This document shows positions 11,046 to 22,153 of a stretch of 64,000 nt of DNA, piece by piece; within the stretch, counting starts at the first letter, position 1, and each line of letters begins with the position of its first letter. Below the pieces are notes generated by a model. It was not told the origin of the DNA. It ran no database searches and was given only the letters and a program-made list of their open reading frames with translations. The DNA is from Mycocentrospora acerina (taxonomy: Eukaryota; Ascomycota; Dothideomycetes; Pleosporales). Position numbers and translations under genes: made by a program. The stretch is from contig JAKUHH010000089.1 in the NCBI GenBank assembly GCA_022701365.1, positions 1-64,000 on the forward strand, in the 5' to 3' direction.

Positions 11046-12768
11046 AGTTGACAGCCCCTGTTCTTGTCATTCGATGACCTTTGCATATGAAATGCTGACG
11101 GCAGAGTGGGCAACAAACAAGTCAATCTGAGCCTTAACTCTAAGCGCTAACTAAGATACCGTAAAAGTTAAACCTACGCAGGTAGCTGCTAGGGTCAGTA
11201 GCGTAATCAATTAAGTCAATCTGAGTTTATTAGCCCTACTTACGTGATCGATGACAACCCTGGCTACCTGGGGTCAGTCTTCAAGCAACCAATTTTTCAT
11301 TGCTAAACAGTCTTTCCTGACTCTCCAGGCTTTTTAAGTAATCACCTAAAATTTCGTTCAATACACACACTAGATTTGCCACATTAAACAAAATGTGTAG
11401 CAGGCGCGTTTCGCCATCGCCAGTGTGGGCTACAAGCAAGCTGACTTGAATGACTTTATTGGTTTGATAGGTGAAAGTCACGTGGAATAAGTCACTCTTA
11501 GAAGCTTAATTTCGCAAGCAAGTTAAGCGATATGTGCCTTCCTGGTTGGTTCAATGGAGTAGAAAGAAAGAAAACCCGATCAACGTCTAGGCAGGCACCT
11601 AGAGGTATGCTGTATCTAGCAGCTCGCTAATATAGGAGATGGACGGTTGATTACATAAGAGTTTGACAATTACCTAGTAGTTTACAGCTTTTCTACTAAG
11701 GGGTTCTGATTACGAAAAAGACTTTCAAGCCTATTCAGTTAAGTCAATCCATCAAGCCAGTCTCACCCAATTTGCAAGTCAATCGAGTCATTTCACTGAG
11801 AATGTTGCATTAACCAAGCCAAGTCAAGCTAGAGTTGCTCGCTGAATTAGCTTGATTGATGACAGCACTAGCCATCGCTTTCGCCGTACAGCAAGATACA
11901 TACGATAGTTCTTGTTGCGCATGAACGTCTTGCAGGTTTCAGCAAGTCTTATGCTATTTGTACTTATCAAGCCTTCGCGGTTGACACGATGATCATGGAA
12001 AAGGTAGCTAAATGATATGCTGACTGCTTTTTCCGGCGCTTCTTTTGGGTAAGCACATAAGCAGATGCCATTGCGTGACAGATATAGACTATGTTGTTGG
12101 GAAATTTGTAAGTCAGTAAATTCGAAATTCTTAGAAGGCCTTTGTGGTTCTTCCCAAAGACCTACTTATGTGCTGATAGGGAAGGAAGGTTTCAGATGGT
12201 TGACCTGGGCTATCTGCAGTGTTCAAAAAATTTAACAAATGTAAAAGCTCACAATATAATTATACAGAAGCAAAACGTTTTTTGCAGAACTAGATTTGCG
12301 ATGACTAATGAGCTAAAAGAGTAACCTAGTTTTAAGATTAAATTACTCGATGAAATAATTCACTTCCCTCTTTTTCACAGATGGATTTGACGTATCGGCA
12401 ATATAGTAAACTACTCAGCTGCTCTGAAAACACAAGTCTTCATCCGGAAACTATGAAGCATCAGCACAAAGCATTTGCATTGCTTTCCTTGTAGTAAAAA
12501 GCTTCATTATCTCACTTTATTATAGTTGTGCTGTGATTGATTGCAATTTTTTTGTTCAATTGATTGGTTAAAAAACGATTTATTCTGTGCAAAGCTAGCT
12601 ACATATTCTAAAAACATCTCTGCTACGTGATCTCACTTTTGTCAAACATCTGTACTGTGAACTCTGCAAAATCGCTGCGACGATCTCAACGAAGAACCAT
12701 TCAAACATGGAGCGTGCTGTTAATAGCCGGTAATACTTTTGCTATTATACTTCCAAACACAATTGACT

Positions 12769-14341
12769 GGAAGTAGCACGAAGAATGGAAATGAGGTTGA
12801 AACGCTGACTGATGAAAATAATTACATTTACAAATGCCTGGTAGATGCTGAAGATGCAAAGACACAGCTGAAAACTCAATTAGGAGAATTGAAAAGTTCC
12901 GTGAGTTACCTAATAGATTCAAAAGTTGAATTGAGTAATAAGAACTTTTTAGAACGTACAAAAAGATAGAACAATCTAAGGTCTAGAGAAAGATGTAGAG
13001 AGCTTTGAGAAAGAATGGGCTGGTGTCAAAATGGTCTACTCAAGGTTGAAAGAGGATGAGAAGTCTTAGAAAGATGAGAAGGACTACTTACTAGCCATGA
13101 TAGACAACCTTGAAGCAGTCAACGATAATCATTTGCTCCGACTTACGGCAAATATCGAGGAAGACGACAAAGAGGTGAACGACTCAGCAATTGACACTTA
13201 CCAAACACATTCTAGCAGCGAAGAAATTGATATAATTTATAAGACATACCCTGAACTTAAAGTCCAATCTCTGGGAAAAGTCGAAGCTCAGAAGACTCCA
13301 AAAACCCTGTTCGACGAATTGCATGAAGCTGAGTGGCCACTAATGCAGCAAAGCTGGGACTTGCTGATCAGCTCGCAGCACGGCAATGATGTGGCATTCA
13401 ATGATACGGCAAATAGTTCGACAAATGACAGCATGGAGAGCTCAAGTGGAGCGAAGAGAAAGCGAAGCGAAAAAACTCGACATCATGGAAGTGTTAGATC
13501 ATACTTTTTGCCTCAGATCACGCAAATTTTACCGCTCTAGGCAGCCGCAGACATGACGAACATTGATTTACAAACGACGCGTGAACATGGTGAAGGTTTT
13601 TCTTCAGTTAATCACGATAAAATTTGCAAGGAAACAATTCTTCAGGACGAGGTATTAGAGAGAAAGAGACCTGATACTGAAACAAACGTGACTTACACCA
13701 TGACACACCACGGCGCTGATACAGAGATCGACAATCTGTCTCCCGGCATTGAATGTATATCGTATCGAATCATAGCTAAAGAATCTCGTGGTAAGCCGGG
13801 ATCAGTGAGAAATCCATGGTGTATTGTTCAGAAAATTGAGGCAGAGAAATATGAGTTCAAGAGGTGGTCTGAGATACAAGGTGATTTGCAAGATTTTACA
13901 CATTCTAACGCTGATTGTATGCCTGATCTTCATCCTCCTTTGGACAGAATTTGGATACGAAGGTTTGTTGCTAACGAAAAATTAGTAGAAGGAAAGAACT
14001 ACAGGTTTGTGGACGCTATCCGTAGACGAAATGGACGTGTTTATAACTACACTGTCTTCTTGACCGCGATAGGAGAGCAAGGACAACTGCTTAGAGTGAT
14101 GAGAGAGAAAGAAGGATTCGCACTGGATAGTCACGTTCGAGTATCACTTACTGCCTTTAGACAAGCTGGTGGTAACGAAGCTAGGATTCGTGCAAAATTC
14201 AAAGGAAAAGATGAGTCACGATTATTTGAGGAACAACCTGACGTCTTAATCTAACTAAGACAGATTCAAAAAAGTGTAAGAAGAGCTATCAGAAACTTGA
14301 GCGATGTGGACCGCGAGTTGATCGAAGACATTCCAAACTAG
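12769..14341 (+). pseudogene. Coiled-coil protein with conserved C-terminal domain, unrecognised, decayed
   Basis: One gene broken by in-frame stops. The N-terminal third (12769-13130) is heptad-like and Lys/Glu-rich (LTDENN...KTQLKTQLGELKSS) and contains a frameshift near 12965-13000. From 13097 (ATG, MIDNLEAVNDNHLLR) a single frame runs to 14341 with TAG at 13066-13068 and 13538-13540 and TAA at 14252-14254; all three fit CAG/CAA>stop. An acidic/Ser-rich middle holds a nuclear-localisation-like KRKRSEK near 13455-13475. The C-terminal half (13740-14250: SPGIECISYRI...NPWCIVQKIEAEKYEFKRW) looks like a folded domain, but I cannot name its family. The reading past the 14252 stop (RQIQKSVRRAIRNLSD) still looks coding. 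It resembles in layout, not in sequence, the coiled-coil/NLS gene at 51.4-52.4 kb. Confidence 0.6.
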
Positions 14342-15009
14342 AATTCTAGAATAACTTTGCACCATCAGCTGTATTCCTATAGGTGACTAGGCCAAGATTT
14401 CACGTCGTTCTCTCAATCAAAATTTCACACAAATGATTTGACAAGTTAAGTTTTCAGACAGTTCCAGTTATCGCAACACTTAGCTTTGCTGGTCAGGGCG
14501 TTTACCCCTTGCACTTCGTTCCTTTCTTCATTCTCTTAGAAATTGAGATGAATCTGCGATCAGAGTCTGCGAAAAAGCGCCAATTTATAGTCGATTTTGG
14601 TTTGTTGTTTTCAAGATGTTTGTTTTCTTCTGAACAGTTAATGATTGTTACGAGATGACATGTAATGTGCGTACGGTTTCAGAAACGGCACTGGGAAGGT
14701 GATAAAAGGCACAAGCACAATGAAGCAAATGGAATTGCATTTGGTGTTGCGACACCGAGAAATGTTTGCGTTTCGATTGAACGCTGCTTTCTATCGCAGC
14801 CACTACTACCACCAAGCGATACCTAGCAACAAACTGAAGACTATTATACTAATCAATGGTCAATGCCTTGTGCACGATGCCGTAGTATGGGTGATGATCA
14901 AGCTTCTGCGGTATATCTTTGACTTTGTTCTTGAACTCACGGCTCATGTGTTGAAATACGTCTGTGACCCCCTTTGAAGAACTGAGTGATGTTTGCGACA
15001 TCTCACATA
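14342..15009. other. Intergenic
   Basis: Sequence between the coiled-coil relic and the Fot1-like element. The open frame at 14699-14977 has no recognisable features and no ATG at its first position. Nothing else is visible. Confidence 0.5.
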
Positions 15010-16863
15010 ACGTAGTTTACAAGCGAGTGAGCCGTACAAGCGAGTGAGCCACCCTACTAACTTTGCGCACCTCTACAAACGTATATCTTAATAATATAAT
15101 AATATAATATATAGATAATTACAGAGTAGATTAAGTAGTACTCTAGGTATCCTTTTTACACGTACGTGAGTTATAGCTAGTCTCTCTACACCTTGTGCAG
15201 CGCGCAAGAGCCTAGCAGCTGTAGCTAGATTGCTCTCCTCCTTAACGCTCTTTATAAGCAATCTGCTAATTAGCCTCTTATTAAGCAAGTAGATCCTCTC
15301 TAGCTCTCTTTGTTAACACTTCTTGCTTGTGTACACGCTTTTTTTTATGCTGTTTACGCGCTAACGCTGCCTTATTAGCTCTCTTAAGGCAGGCAATCTA
15401 ATTACATATTAGCTTAGTAGAGAGCATTATTACCTTAGCCCTCTTCTTTAGCTAATTAATTACCTTAATAATTAAGGCTAGTAATAAACTCTTGTGCTGC
15501 TAAACGCAATTATGTATTAATATTAATTAAGCCTTAAGCTTACAAACATTGCTTAGTGTATAAGCTTCTTAGAGAGCCTCTGCAAGAGCAGCTAGAGGAG
15601 TAGGTGTATAGAGCTGCACGTTAAGCTTTAACAGAACAACATCTAGCTAGAGAGGCACAAGGCCTGCGCCTTAAAAGGCTAAGTATATATTTGCTAATAT
15701 AAATAATTAATTAAACACAGCCTTAAAGGCTAGCAAGAACTTAAGCTTTATAATATAGTAAATTTAGTAGCAGATTAGGCTCTTAACCTTACAGCTGTAC
15801 ACATGCTTTAATAGTAAGAAGCAGCTAATATTAAGTAGCTACAGCAGGTAAGATAAGTAAGGTAGTATATAGAGTATGTAGATGTTGTTCTCCTTGCAAA
15901 GCTCTTAAAACTTAAGTAAGTAGTAGCTCTTATAGCTATTAAGGATAAGCAGGTAATATATACTAATAATATAACTCTTTATATAAGTGTTAAAGTGCTT
16001 TAACTACTTTACTCTTAGCTTATTATTTGTCTAGCTGTTGTTACTAACTGTAATTGCCTAGTTATATAAGATATCTTTCTCTTTGTACTAAGCAGATAAG
16101 TAATACTAGCTAGTAAAGATAAGGAACAGCAGGACTAACTAGCTAGCAGCATTAATTGCAGCAATTGCTGTTACCTACTTATAATTACCTAGCTAGATAG
16201 CCTTTAGCCTGCCTCTTCTCTCTAACCTTGTTATAATAAGCTAAGTTATAATCTTGCCTATTATAAAGCTTGCTTTATTAAAGTTGTAGATACCTTTATT
16301 ATAGATGCTGTACTTAGCCTTTATCTCCTCTATAAGCTTAAACTAGCTCTTAATTAGGGCTAGATCCTTGCATAGAGCTTGCTGCTTATTATATGCTTAA
16401 TTAAAACGCGTTATAAGATTGTCTGTACGCTTAATAAAGTTGCGCAGCTAGTAGACACTAACCTAACTAGTACTGCGCACAGCTAGAAGCTTATTAGCTA
16501 TATTATATACAGCAGCATACGTAGGCAAAAATCTATGTTAGTTAAAGTTAAGTATATAGCTAACTATTACCTGCTCTTCTTACTAGGTAAGCTTCTTTAA
16601 GTTAGGCTAGCAATTGCGTTAGGCAGGTCTACTAGCATGTTAGTAGTAGAGCGTTACTTAAGAGACTTTAAACGTCCTTGCAGCACATTGCTTAGTCTAG
16701 ATTTAATTTATATTAAGAGCTGATATAGCAAGATTTATATTAGCCTTATAATAGGCGTGTAGAGAAAGAGTTAGTAGAGTCATAATTAATTCAAGTGTGG
16801 AGGTGCGCAAAGTTGGTAGGGTGGCTCACTCGCTTGTACGGCTCACTCGCTTGTAAACTACGT
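15010..16863 (-). mobile_element. Complete Fot1/pogo-like element, 1,854 bp, TA duplication
   Basis: It begins ACGTAGTTTACAAGCGAGTG and ends with the exact reverse complement. Both ends are flanked by TA (15008-15009 and 16864-16865), the Tc1/mariner target duplication. The terminal inverted repeats are about 64 bp, nearly perfect, and contain an internal direct repeat of ACAAGCGAGTGAGCC. The length is close to that known for Fot1-type elements such as Molly of Parastagonospora. The interior is extremely TA-rich and mutated, yet the termini are nearly unmutated. Clean termini and a decayed interior make it a non-autonomous copy that could still be recognised by a related transposase. Confidence 0.93.
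15100..16760 (-). pseudogene. Fot1/pogo transposase inside the 1,854-bp element, RIP-decayed
   Basis: Read leftwards from about 16760: ANINLAISALN, a helix-turn-helix block, PNLKKLT**EEQVIVSYIL (normally PNSKKLTKLEE.VIV.YIL), TYAAVYNIANKLLAVR, LRNFIKRTDNLITRFN, a segment matching DPALI..WF.L......KYGI...D.YNFDE.GF.MG, then GKIITQLIITRLER. These match the N-terminal DNA-binding and first catalytic blocks of Fot1-type transposases in the correct order. The catalytic DE reads NK (YNFNKASF). Many TAA/TAG codons replace Gln, Arg or Trp positions. No intact ORF over 70 codons remains. Confidence 0.8.
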
Positions 16864-17290
16864 TAGTGCTTCGCAGTAACATAGTAATTAACATCAGCAT
16901 ATTTCAGGTACTCGCTTTAACTCACTTCTTCTTGATAGCTGTCTAAGGTAAGGTTCAGGATTTCGATGAGACTTCAATGGTTGCGTGGCGCGGTAGACAA
17001 CACCAGATTGCTTGGATACTGATGCTGGCATGTCTAGAGAAGACTCCTTTATAAGTATTGCCTTATGTTAGTATTGACCTCATTCACTTCCGAGAAACGA
17101 CGAGAAGGACTGAACTCATTTCCCTTCTGATAAGGCGTTCATATTGGGCAAATTAGATGTATAATGTCTTTAATCATAAGCAGTTCATCTTAGTTTATTC
17201 ATATTCTCCACAAATACTTGTTCGCTACAACTAGATCCCTCTTGCAAAGAGGAATACGGGTGTTGCAAATCCTCTTCCTCAATTCCCTCT
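16864..17290. other. Intergenic
   Basis: Ordinary intergenic sequence downstream of the Fot1-like element. No gene, repeat or structured site was seen. Confidence 0.5.
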
Positions 17291-17527
17291 TCATAGCAGA
17301 TGACAGTGGGCAGGAGGCATATGGCTGTTCACTAGTAGCTGGGCTGCAATCATCGAACAAGCTATTAAGTTGTCGCTTGCACCTTGCGTCCCCTGTTCAA
17401 GGAACTCCACCGTTGCGACAGCATGATTTTTGTAAACACCCAAGCTCACAATCCGATATTTAGTTGAGCCACAGCCAGGAAGTGCGCAGAACCATTGTCT
17501 GAATAGTAGATAGTCTCCTGTGAGCAT
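17291..17527 (-). CDS. Small hypothetical protein, 78 aa
   Basis: An open frame with a true ATG (17525-17527) and TGA stop: MLTGDYLLFRQWFCALPGCG... It has mixed composition with balanced codon use, unlike the AT-rich repeats. There is no signal peptide, membrane segment or motif I recognise. A plus-strand frame overlaps it completely (17218-17463), so one of the two is spurious. It could be one exon of a larger decayed gene. Confidence 0.25.
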   Translation of the reverse strand: MLTGDYLLFRQWFCALPGCGSTKYRIVSLGVYKNHAVATVEFLEQGTQGASDNLIACSMIAAQLLVNSHMPPAHCHLL

Positions 17528-17870
17528 GTTTTAGGTACTGCCTACAGCTAGACGAGCTCTCATAGCAGCATAAAGATCAATAGATCGTGCGTATACCATT
17601 TCCAGACAGTGTTTATGAATAGTATTGTTGGAGATTCGCAGACCATGTTGTGAAGTTCAGGACAGGACAGGGAAACTTATACCGCAGAATAAAGCAAGTG
17701 TAACAAAGGTGGTAAAACAGAATGGGAAAAATCGAAGGAATGTGTCCTAGGCAGTAGTTCGCGCCTAGTTAGCTGATCATCATTTTAATAGGAACAGGAG
17801 GATGCAGCTCAGCCTAGTCCAAAGTGTTGCCAAGCAAATAATTTAAACGAACAAAGATGCAAATTGGACA

Positions 17871-17997
17871 AACACTTCCCTACGGATCGAAGAACCCGGT
17901 GGGCTAAAAATAGCCAATAAGACACTATGTTAGATTGTGATATTTGCTTTCCTTGCGCTCCCATTGGCTGTTTTCGGCCCAATGTGAGAGGGACGTT
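17871..17997. repeat. CCAAT-bearing MITE, family 1, full-length copy
   Basis: Palindromic copy: left arm AACCCGGTGGGC...TAGCCAATAAG, right arm CCCATTGGCTG...GAGAGGGACGTT, with TTGCTTTCCTTGCGCTC between them. It shares arms and the GAGGGACGTT end with the copy at 888-1030. Confidence 0.75.
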
Positions 17998-19490
17998 AGC
18001 TACGCGCCACGACCCACGTGGCAAGATTTATGTTTGATACGATAGGTTGGTCAAAGGCGTCTAATATGCCGAGGCACATTAGAAACGGCACGCTAAGAAA
18101 GAAGGAGGTAGAGACACCCCTTTTCACTCGGCCAAACTCCCGTAAGACACAACCTTGATAGTAGAGTGACTTCAACTTTTAGAAGGTGAGTCTCTTGTGA
18201 CAGGTCTGTCGCAATATAGTTCTAACGCCTAAAAGATTTTCGATAGTCGTAGTTGGACAGGGGTGTCACGGTCAGAAGGAACCTGAACGCCATCACAAAA
18301 CAGTCAACACCGTCGCCTTTAAAATTATGTGAGGCATGATTTGATAAATTGTGCTAAATGCAGATTAATAACAATTATAAATATTACTAGTCCCAGTTAG
18401 GACACCCCTCCTCAGGTCTTTCCCTCTGCATGCTCACCAGGGGTCCTTCCAACATCGCCAACAGGACGGTCATCATGCGTTTGCGTAGGAAAATCTTAAG
18501 TTGATGAAGACATGCATTTTTCTGTTAACGATGTGATTCTCGCTACGTAGTGGGAGATCTGACAAGAGAGTTTATAGTCGCCTAGCTCACTTTAGATGAT
18601 AATGTAGCAGCAAAAAACATTTGATCGATAGGCGAGAACAAGGTGGCATGAGTTCGGCCTAGAATGATGTATTTTCTATAATCGGCTTCTGTCACAGCCA
18701 AACACCAATTGATCTCTAGTTATTAGGATAGTAGATTGAATTACTCTACGCGACAGTTTCACTTAAAACTGAGATAGAAAAAGACAAATATTAACATTGT
18801 TTTCCATACATCCTCGCAAGGAGTGGTAGCCTAACCTTATAAGTGAAGTAGGATTCTAGCCTTACGCGTCACTAAGTCTTTGCTACGGTTTGTTGCTCAA
18901 ACAGCAAGCTAGCCGCTGTCGGTTAGCTTGTCGATGGTCTGCCGCTTCAGGATGACAGAGCGGCTGACAATCATCAGTTGAATGTTGCAGAACGGTAAAT
19001 ACTTGTTTTCACAAGCCAGACTATTAATGATACTTCTTAGGCGATAGTATTAGTGAAGTTTGAGAATTTAATTTATATTGTATATTTACAACGTCTTTAC
19101 TAATTGCGTCATCGTGAATAAGAATCGATGTATAGCGAAAGAATGTGTTAAAAAGGAGAATTTTGGCGCAAAAGTTAACTCTTGCTTATTCAAGTCCATA
19201 TTGTCATAGAAAAAACTTTTGAATTTTACTTTTTTCCTTTAAATTGTCACTCCATGACTTTGAATAATCTGAATTACGGTTGGTTTCTTATGCAGATCGT
19301 TGATAAGCGGTACATCTTCTTCTGGTGATCAGCTTGGAGGCTCTAAGCCTATCATAAGTTTAAAGTTCAGTATTAGCGTTATATTCACTAACATTACTTA
19401 GTCGGAACCATTAATCTTTTGTAAAACATGCTGTCATCAAGTCCATTGAATCCTCACTCAAGAGGTGTCTCACAATGAGATTGTTTCTTA
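17998..19490. other. Intergenic, about 1.5 kb
   Basis: No gene is supported. The phrases GACACCCC (18113) and GGGGTGTC (18262) bracket about 155 bp as a possible small inverted-repeat element, and TCCCAGTTAGGACACCCC follows at 18390. A similar phrase (TCCCAATTAGGATACCC) occurs at 55881. GACAATCATCAGT near 18970 recurs as GACAGTCATCAGT near 27030. None is complete enough to name. Confidence 0.4.
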
Positions 19491-20457
19491 ATGTTTTTGA
19501 AGTTCAATTTCTTGTCCGCTACTAGTTGGTCTTTTTCTAGACCGAGATTTTCGCCGAAAATAACGAGCATGGTTCATCTCCAAGACTTAGCCAACGCTGC
19601 TTCAAGTGATGAATGCAGAAAAAGCTCAGTGGTTCCTTTAATGATCGATGTCAACACAGATAGAAGGGATTTGATTGAACAAGACAAGTAGAGTCAGTAC
19701 GTGAAAGTCGCTTTAAGGGAGATTATGTACTAACTAGCAAAGCCACAGCTTGTCGTCTGAACTGCAAGCAACAGCTCCTGATTTTGTACCTCACATCTTA
19801 CGTAAGGAAAAAACAGATAAAATGCTGAATTTGCTTGCTAATTCTTTTGAAACGCCGGTAGTACCATTCTTTTCTGCGCAAGACTCTTAAAGCACGGTGT
19901 GGCTCTGGTCCATGCAATACCACTTGTGGCAATATACTTAGGCTCTAAACTGTTATCAAGCAGGATTAATACCTAGTACAGAAAACAGAAACGTAAGCAA
20001 AGATCTATTTAAGCTAGTTGCTGAATCATGATTCGATTTAACACTAATTCTGTCTGGATTCAAGATACATAACGGTGAAGGTACCTCAATTGTGAAACCA
20101 GCTCAACGCATAGCCGTGGCAGGGTGGAATAAGTCACAATCAGAAAGAACTTCTAACTTAATCAACTCACCGCACAACTCTGATTTAGACAAAGTTTCTC
20201 TAATGCAAAGAAGAAATTCTGCTATCAGTACCGCAACAACGCAGTCTCAGCTACAAAATAATGCGGCACGTTCTAAACCTTCCTCTTTAGATCAAGAAAA
20301 TCAAATTTCAAATCACAAGAACGGATTCAAGCCGTTTGATGATTCTGTGAACGATCTAAACGTAGCCCGCAACATTACACAAAGTAGACTCCCTCTTGGT
20401 TCACATCAGCAGAATCAAAGCAGATCGCACTCTAATGAACCTCAAAAAGAAGCGTAG
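19491..20457 (+). pseudogene. Disordered protein with a PAM2-like motif, decayed
   Basis: The first open segment (ATG 19491, MFLKFNF...) contains a second Met that may be the start (MVHLQDLANAASSDECRK, about 19569). A likely intron follows (19688-19734: GTAGAG...TACTAAC TAG), though the frames on either side do not join cleanly. From 19750 one frame runs to 20457 with TAA (19888-19890), TAG (about 19939-19941) and TGA (about 20029), all explained by C>T or G>A. It begins SSELQATAPDFVPHIL, a good match to the PAM2 motif (LNxxAxxFxP) that binds the MLLE domain of poly(A)-binding protein. Next is WLWSMQYHLWQYTQALNCYQ with the TAG read as Gln, then an Asn/Gln/Ser-rich tail. A role in mRNA metabolism follows only from the motif; I do not recognise the family. 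Confidence 0.5.
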
Positions 20458-22153
20458 ACTAGATCGATGTAAGAAATGATATGGCCCAGACAATCCTCAT
20501 GAATAGTCCTCGTGAATGGACTTGGAAAGTTGCCTATTCAACAAAAAATCTAGGCAAAACATGAGCGATAGTACAAATGAAGGGGATGGATGATAAGAAT
20601 TAGGTATTAAATTAGATAAAGAGCGGATATCAAGTTGCATTAAGTTTAAGTTAACCTATGATTGAATTTCTTAAGGAATAAATGTCACAACTTAACACTA
20701 ATTAATCTCCTGCTGTGAAGTTCGATCAATCATATCCTTTACATAAAAAAATATTTTTCTAGGCATAAAAGGATGCTACTAATGCATATTTGTATCTTTA
20801 AGATGCTAACTGAAACTATCAGGTATCGCTGAGAAATCATTGCATCTGTGAGTAATTGAGATCCCACTGCCTAGGAAGCCTCTCATTTATACTCAATTAG
20901 AAAGAAAAGAGTTTCCTTCTTCAACTGTTCCCTCGCAGATACTTTCAGCCAAATCTCGTATACTATAATCTATTTAAGCATGTTAGCGCCCAACGTCTGA
21001 ATAAACCTGTTTGGTTAAAATAGCCAATGAGATACTGTGTTAGATCGTGGTATCTGCTACTCTTGCGCTGTCATTGGTTTTTTTCGGCCTACCGAGTTTT
21101 ATGCCGAGTAGGGAGGCACATCAGTCTCTTTCTTCACTGCTCCTATAATACAAAAATAAACTTTTCTAATCCATTCCTTACACCTACTATCACAACCAAA
21201 AACCAATCGATTTCTAGCTTTGATGCTAGTAGATTGATGTACTTCTACGCGACACCTGCGTTCTCTGATATCTTCGTACCTACTATGAGCAGTTAGCTGT
21301 AAAAGTAGTCTCTCATGGAGTTCAATGTAGCTTAAATTGTTCCTAGAAGAGACACGTAAACATTGCGTTTTCAATCCCCATCAGAGCCTTTTAAGTTGTT
21401 GTTGTTATTCAATAAATAAAACTGTCGTCACCATCTTGTGATTGACCTCGCTCCGACAAAAACGACTTCTTCAAAACAGTTTGAAACGCCAGCTGAAGTT
21501 GGCAATCTTCACGCATAGTAGCATGCAGGCATTAAATTTCTTAGTGCTGTCATGTTTTTGCAGTTCTTTTAGCGTTCATAACGCCATATTTGTTGTTTCA
21601 TAACTTCAAGCCTTCGTTTACTGAGGAAGAAGCACGATTCTTCCGCTTTTCTTGAGCGAAATCATGCGATTTTAGTTTAATTAATAATTTATTAGCTTAC
21701 CTATCACCGAATAGCAGTGATGCATAACGTGTTTATTTGCGTAGTACTTGACAAATTAGAAAATCCAGTCATCAAATTCAATAATGAGCAGTTAAGATAA
21801 TTAGGAGAAGCTTATCAGTCAAAATGTTTCAGCACTTATACACTTCAGGAGATCTCCCTCCCATTCAATTCCTTCATCAAATTCTAAATGCAGCAGGCTT
21901 AGATAATATTTGCTGTTTGAAGAACCTTTAGAGATAGTCTTTCAGAAAGTAGACGTCTTCTCAGCAGTAATTTCGCAAAAGTAGCGTGAAGAGACTTCAT
22001 AAATCAAATTCTCAGGAAGATATTCTTTGTTATGTATGTGCATTTAAAAATCTTATTATAGCTTCAGCTAGCTTTGCACTCTAACAGGTATCCAGATTAT
22101 GTATTGTTCACTAGCAAAGTACATCTTGTACAATACAACTCATGTTTCCACGT
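20458..22153. other. Intergenic with one MITE
   Basis: AT-rich sequence. It holds the family-1 MITE at 20992-21120. The opposing open frames at 21027-21296 and 21099-21374 overlap the MITE and its flank and are not genes. Confidence 0.5.
20992..21120. repeat. CCAAT-bearing MITE, family 1, third copy
   Basis: Left arm TGGTTAAAATAGCCAATGAG, right arm TGTCATTGGTTTTTTTCGGC, outer right end GTAGGGAGGCAC. The left end is shortened compared with 888-1030. Confidence 0.7.

Larger units (their letters stand above)
9947..12768. other. Intergenic with an inverted pair of family-2 repeats
   Basis: No supported gene over about 2.8 kb. It holds two oppositely oriented family-2 repeats (10480-10690 and 10845-11045). 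A short phrase, AAGTCAATCTGAG, recurs near 11120 and 11213. Small open frames at 10184-10384, 10342-10572, 11281-11481 and 12142-12324 lack recognisable domains. Confidence 0.5.

Noticed and set aside
18105..18410. A MITE bounded by GACACCCC/GGGGTGTC
   Set aside because: The inverted words are only 8-10 bp, with no target duplication or second copy in the window.
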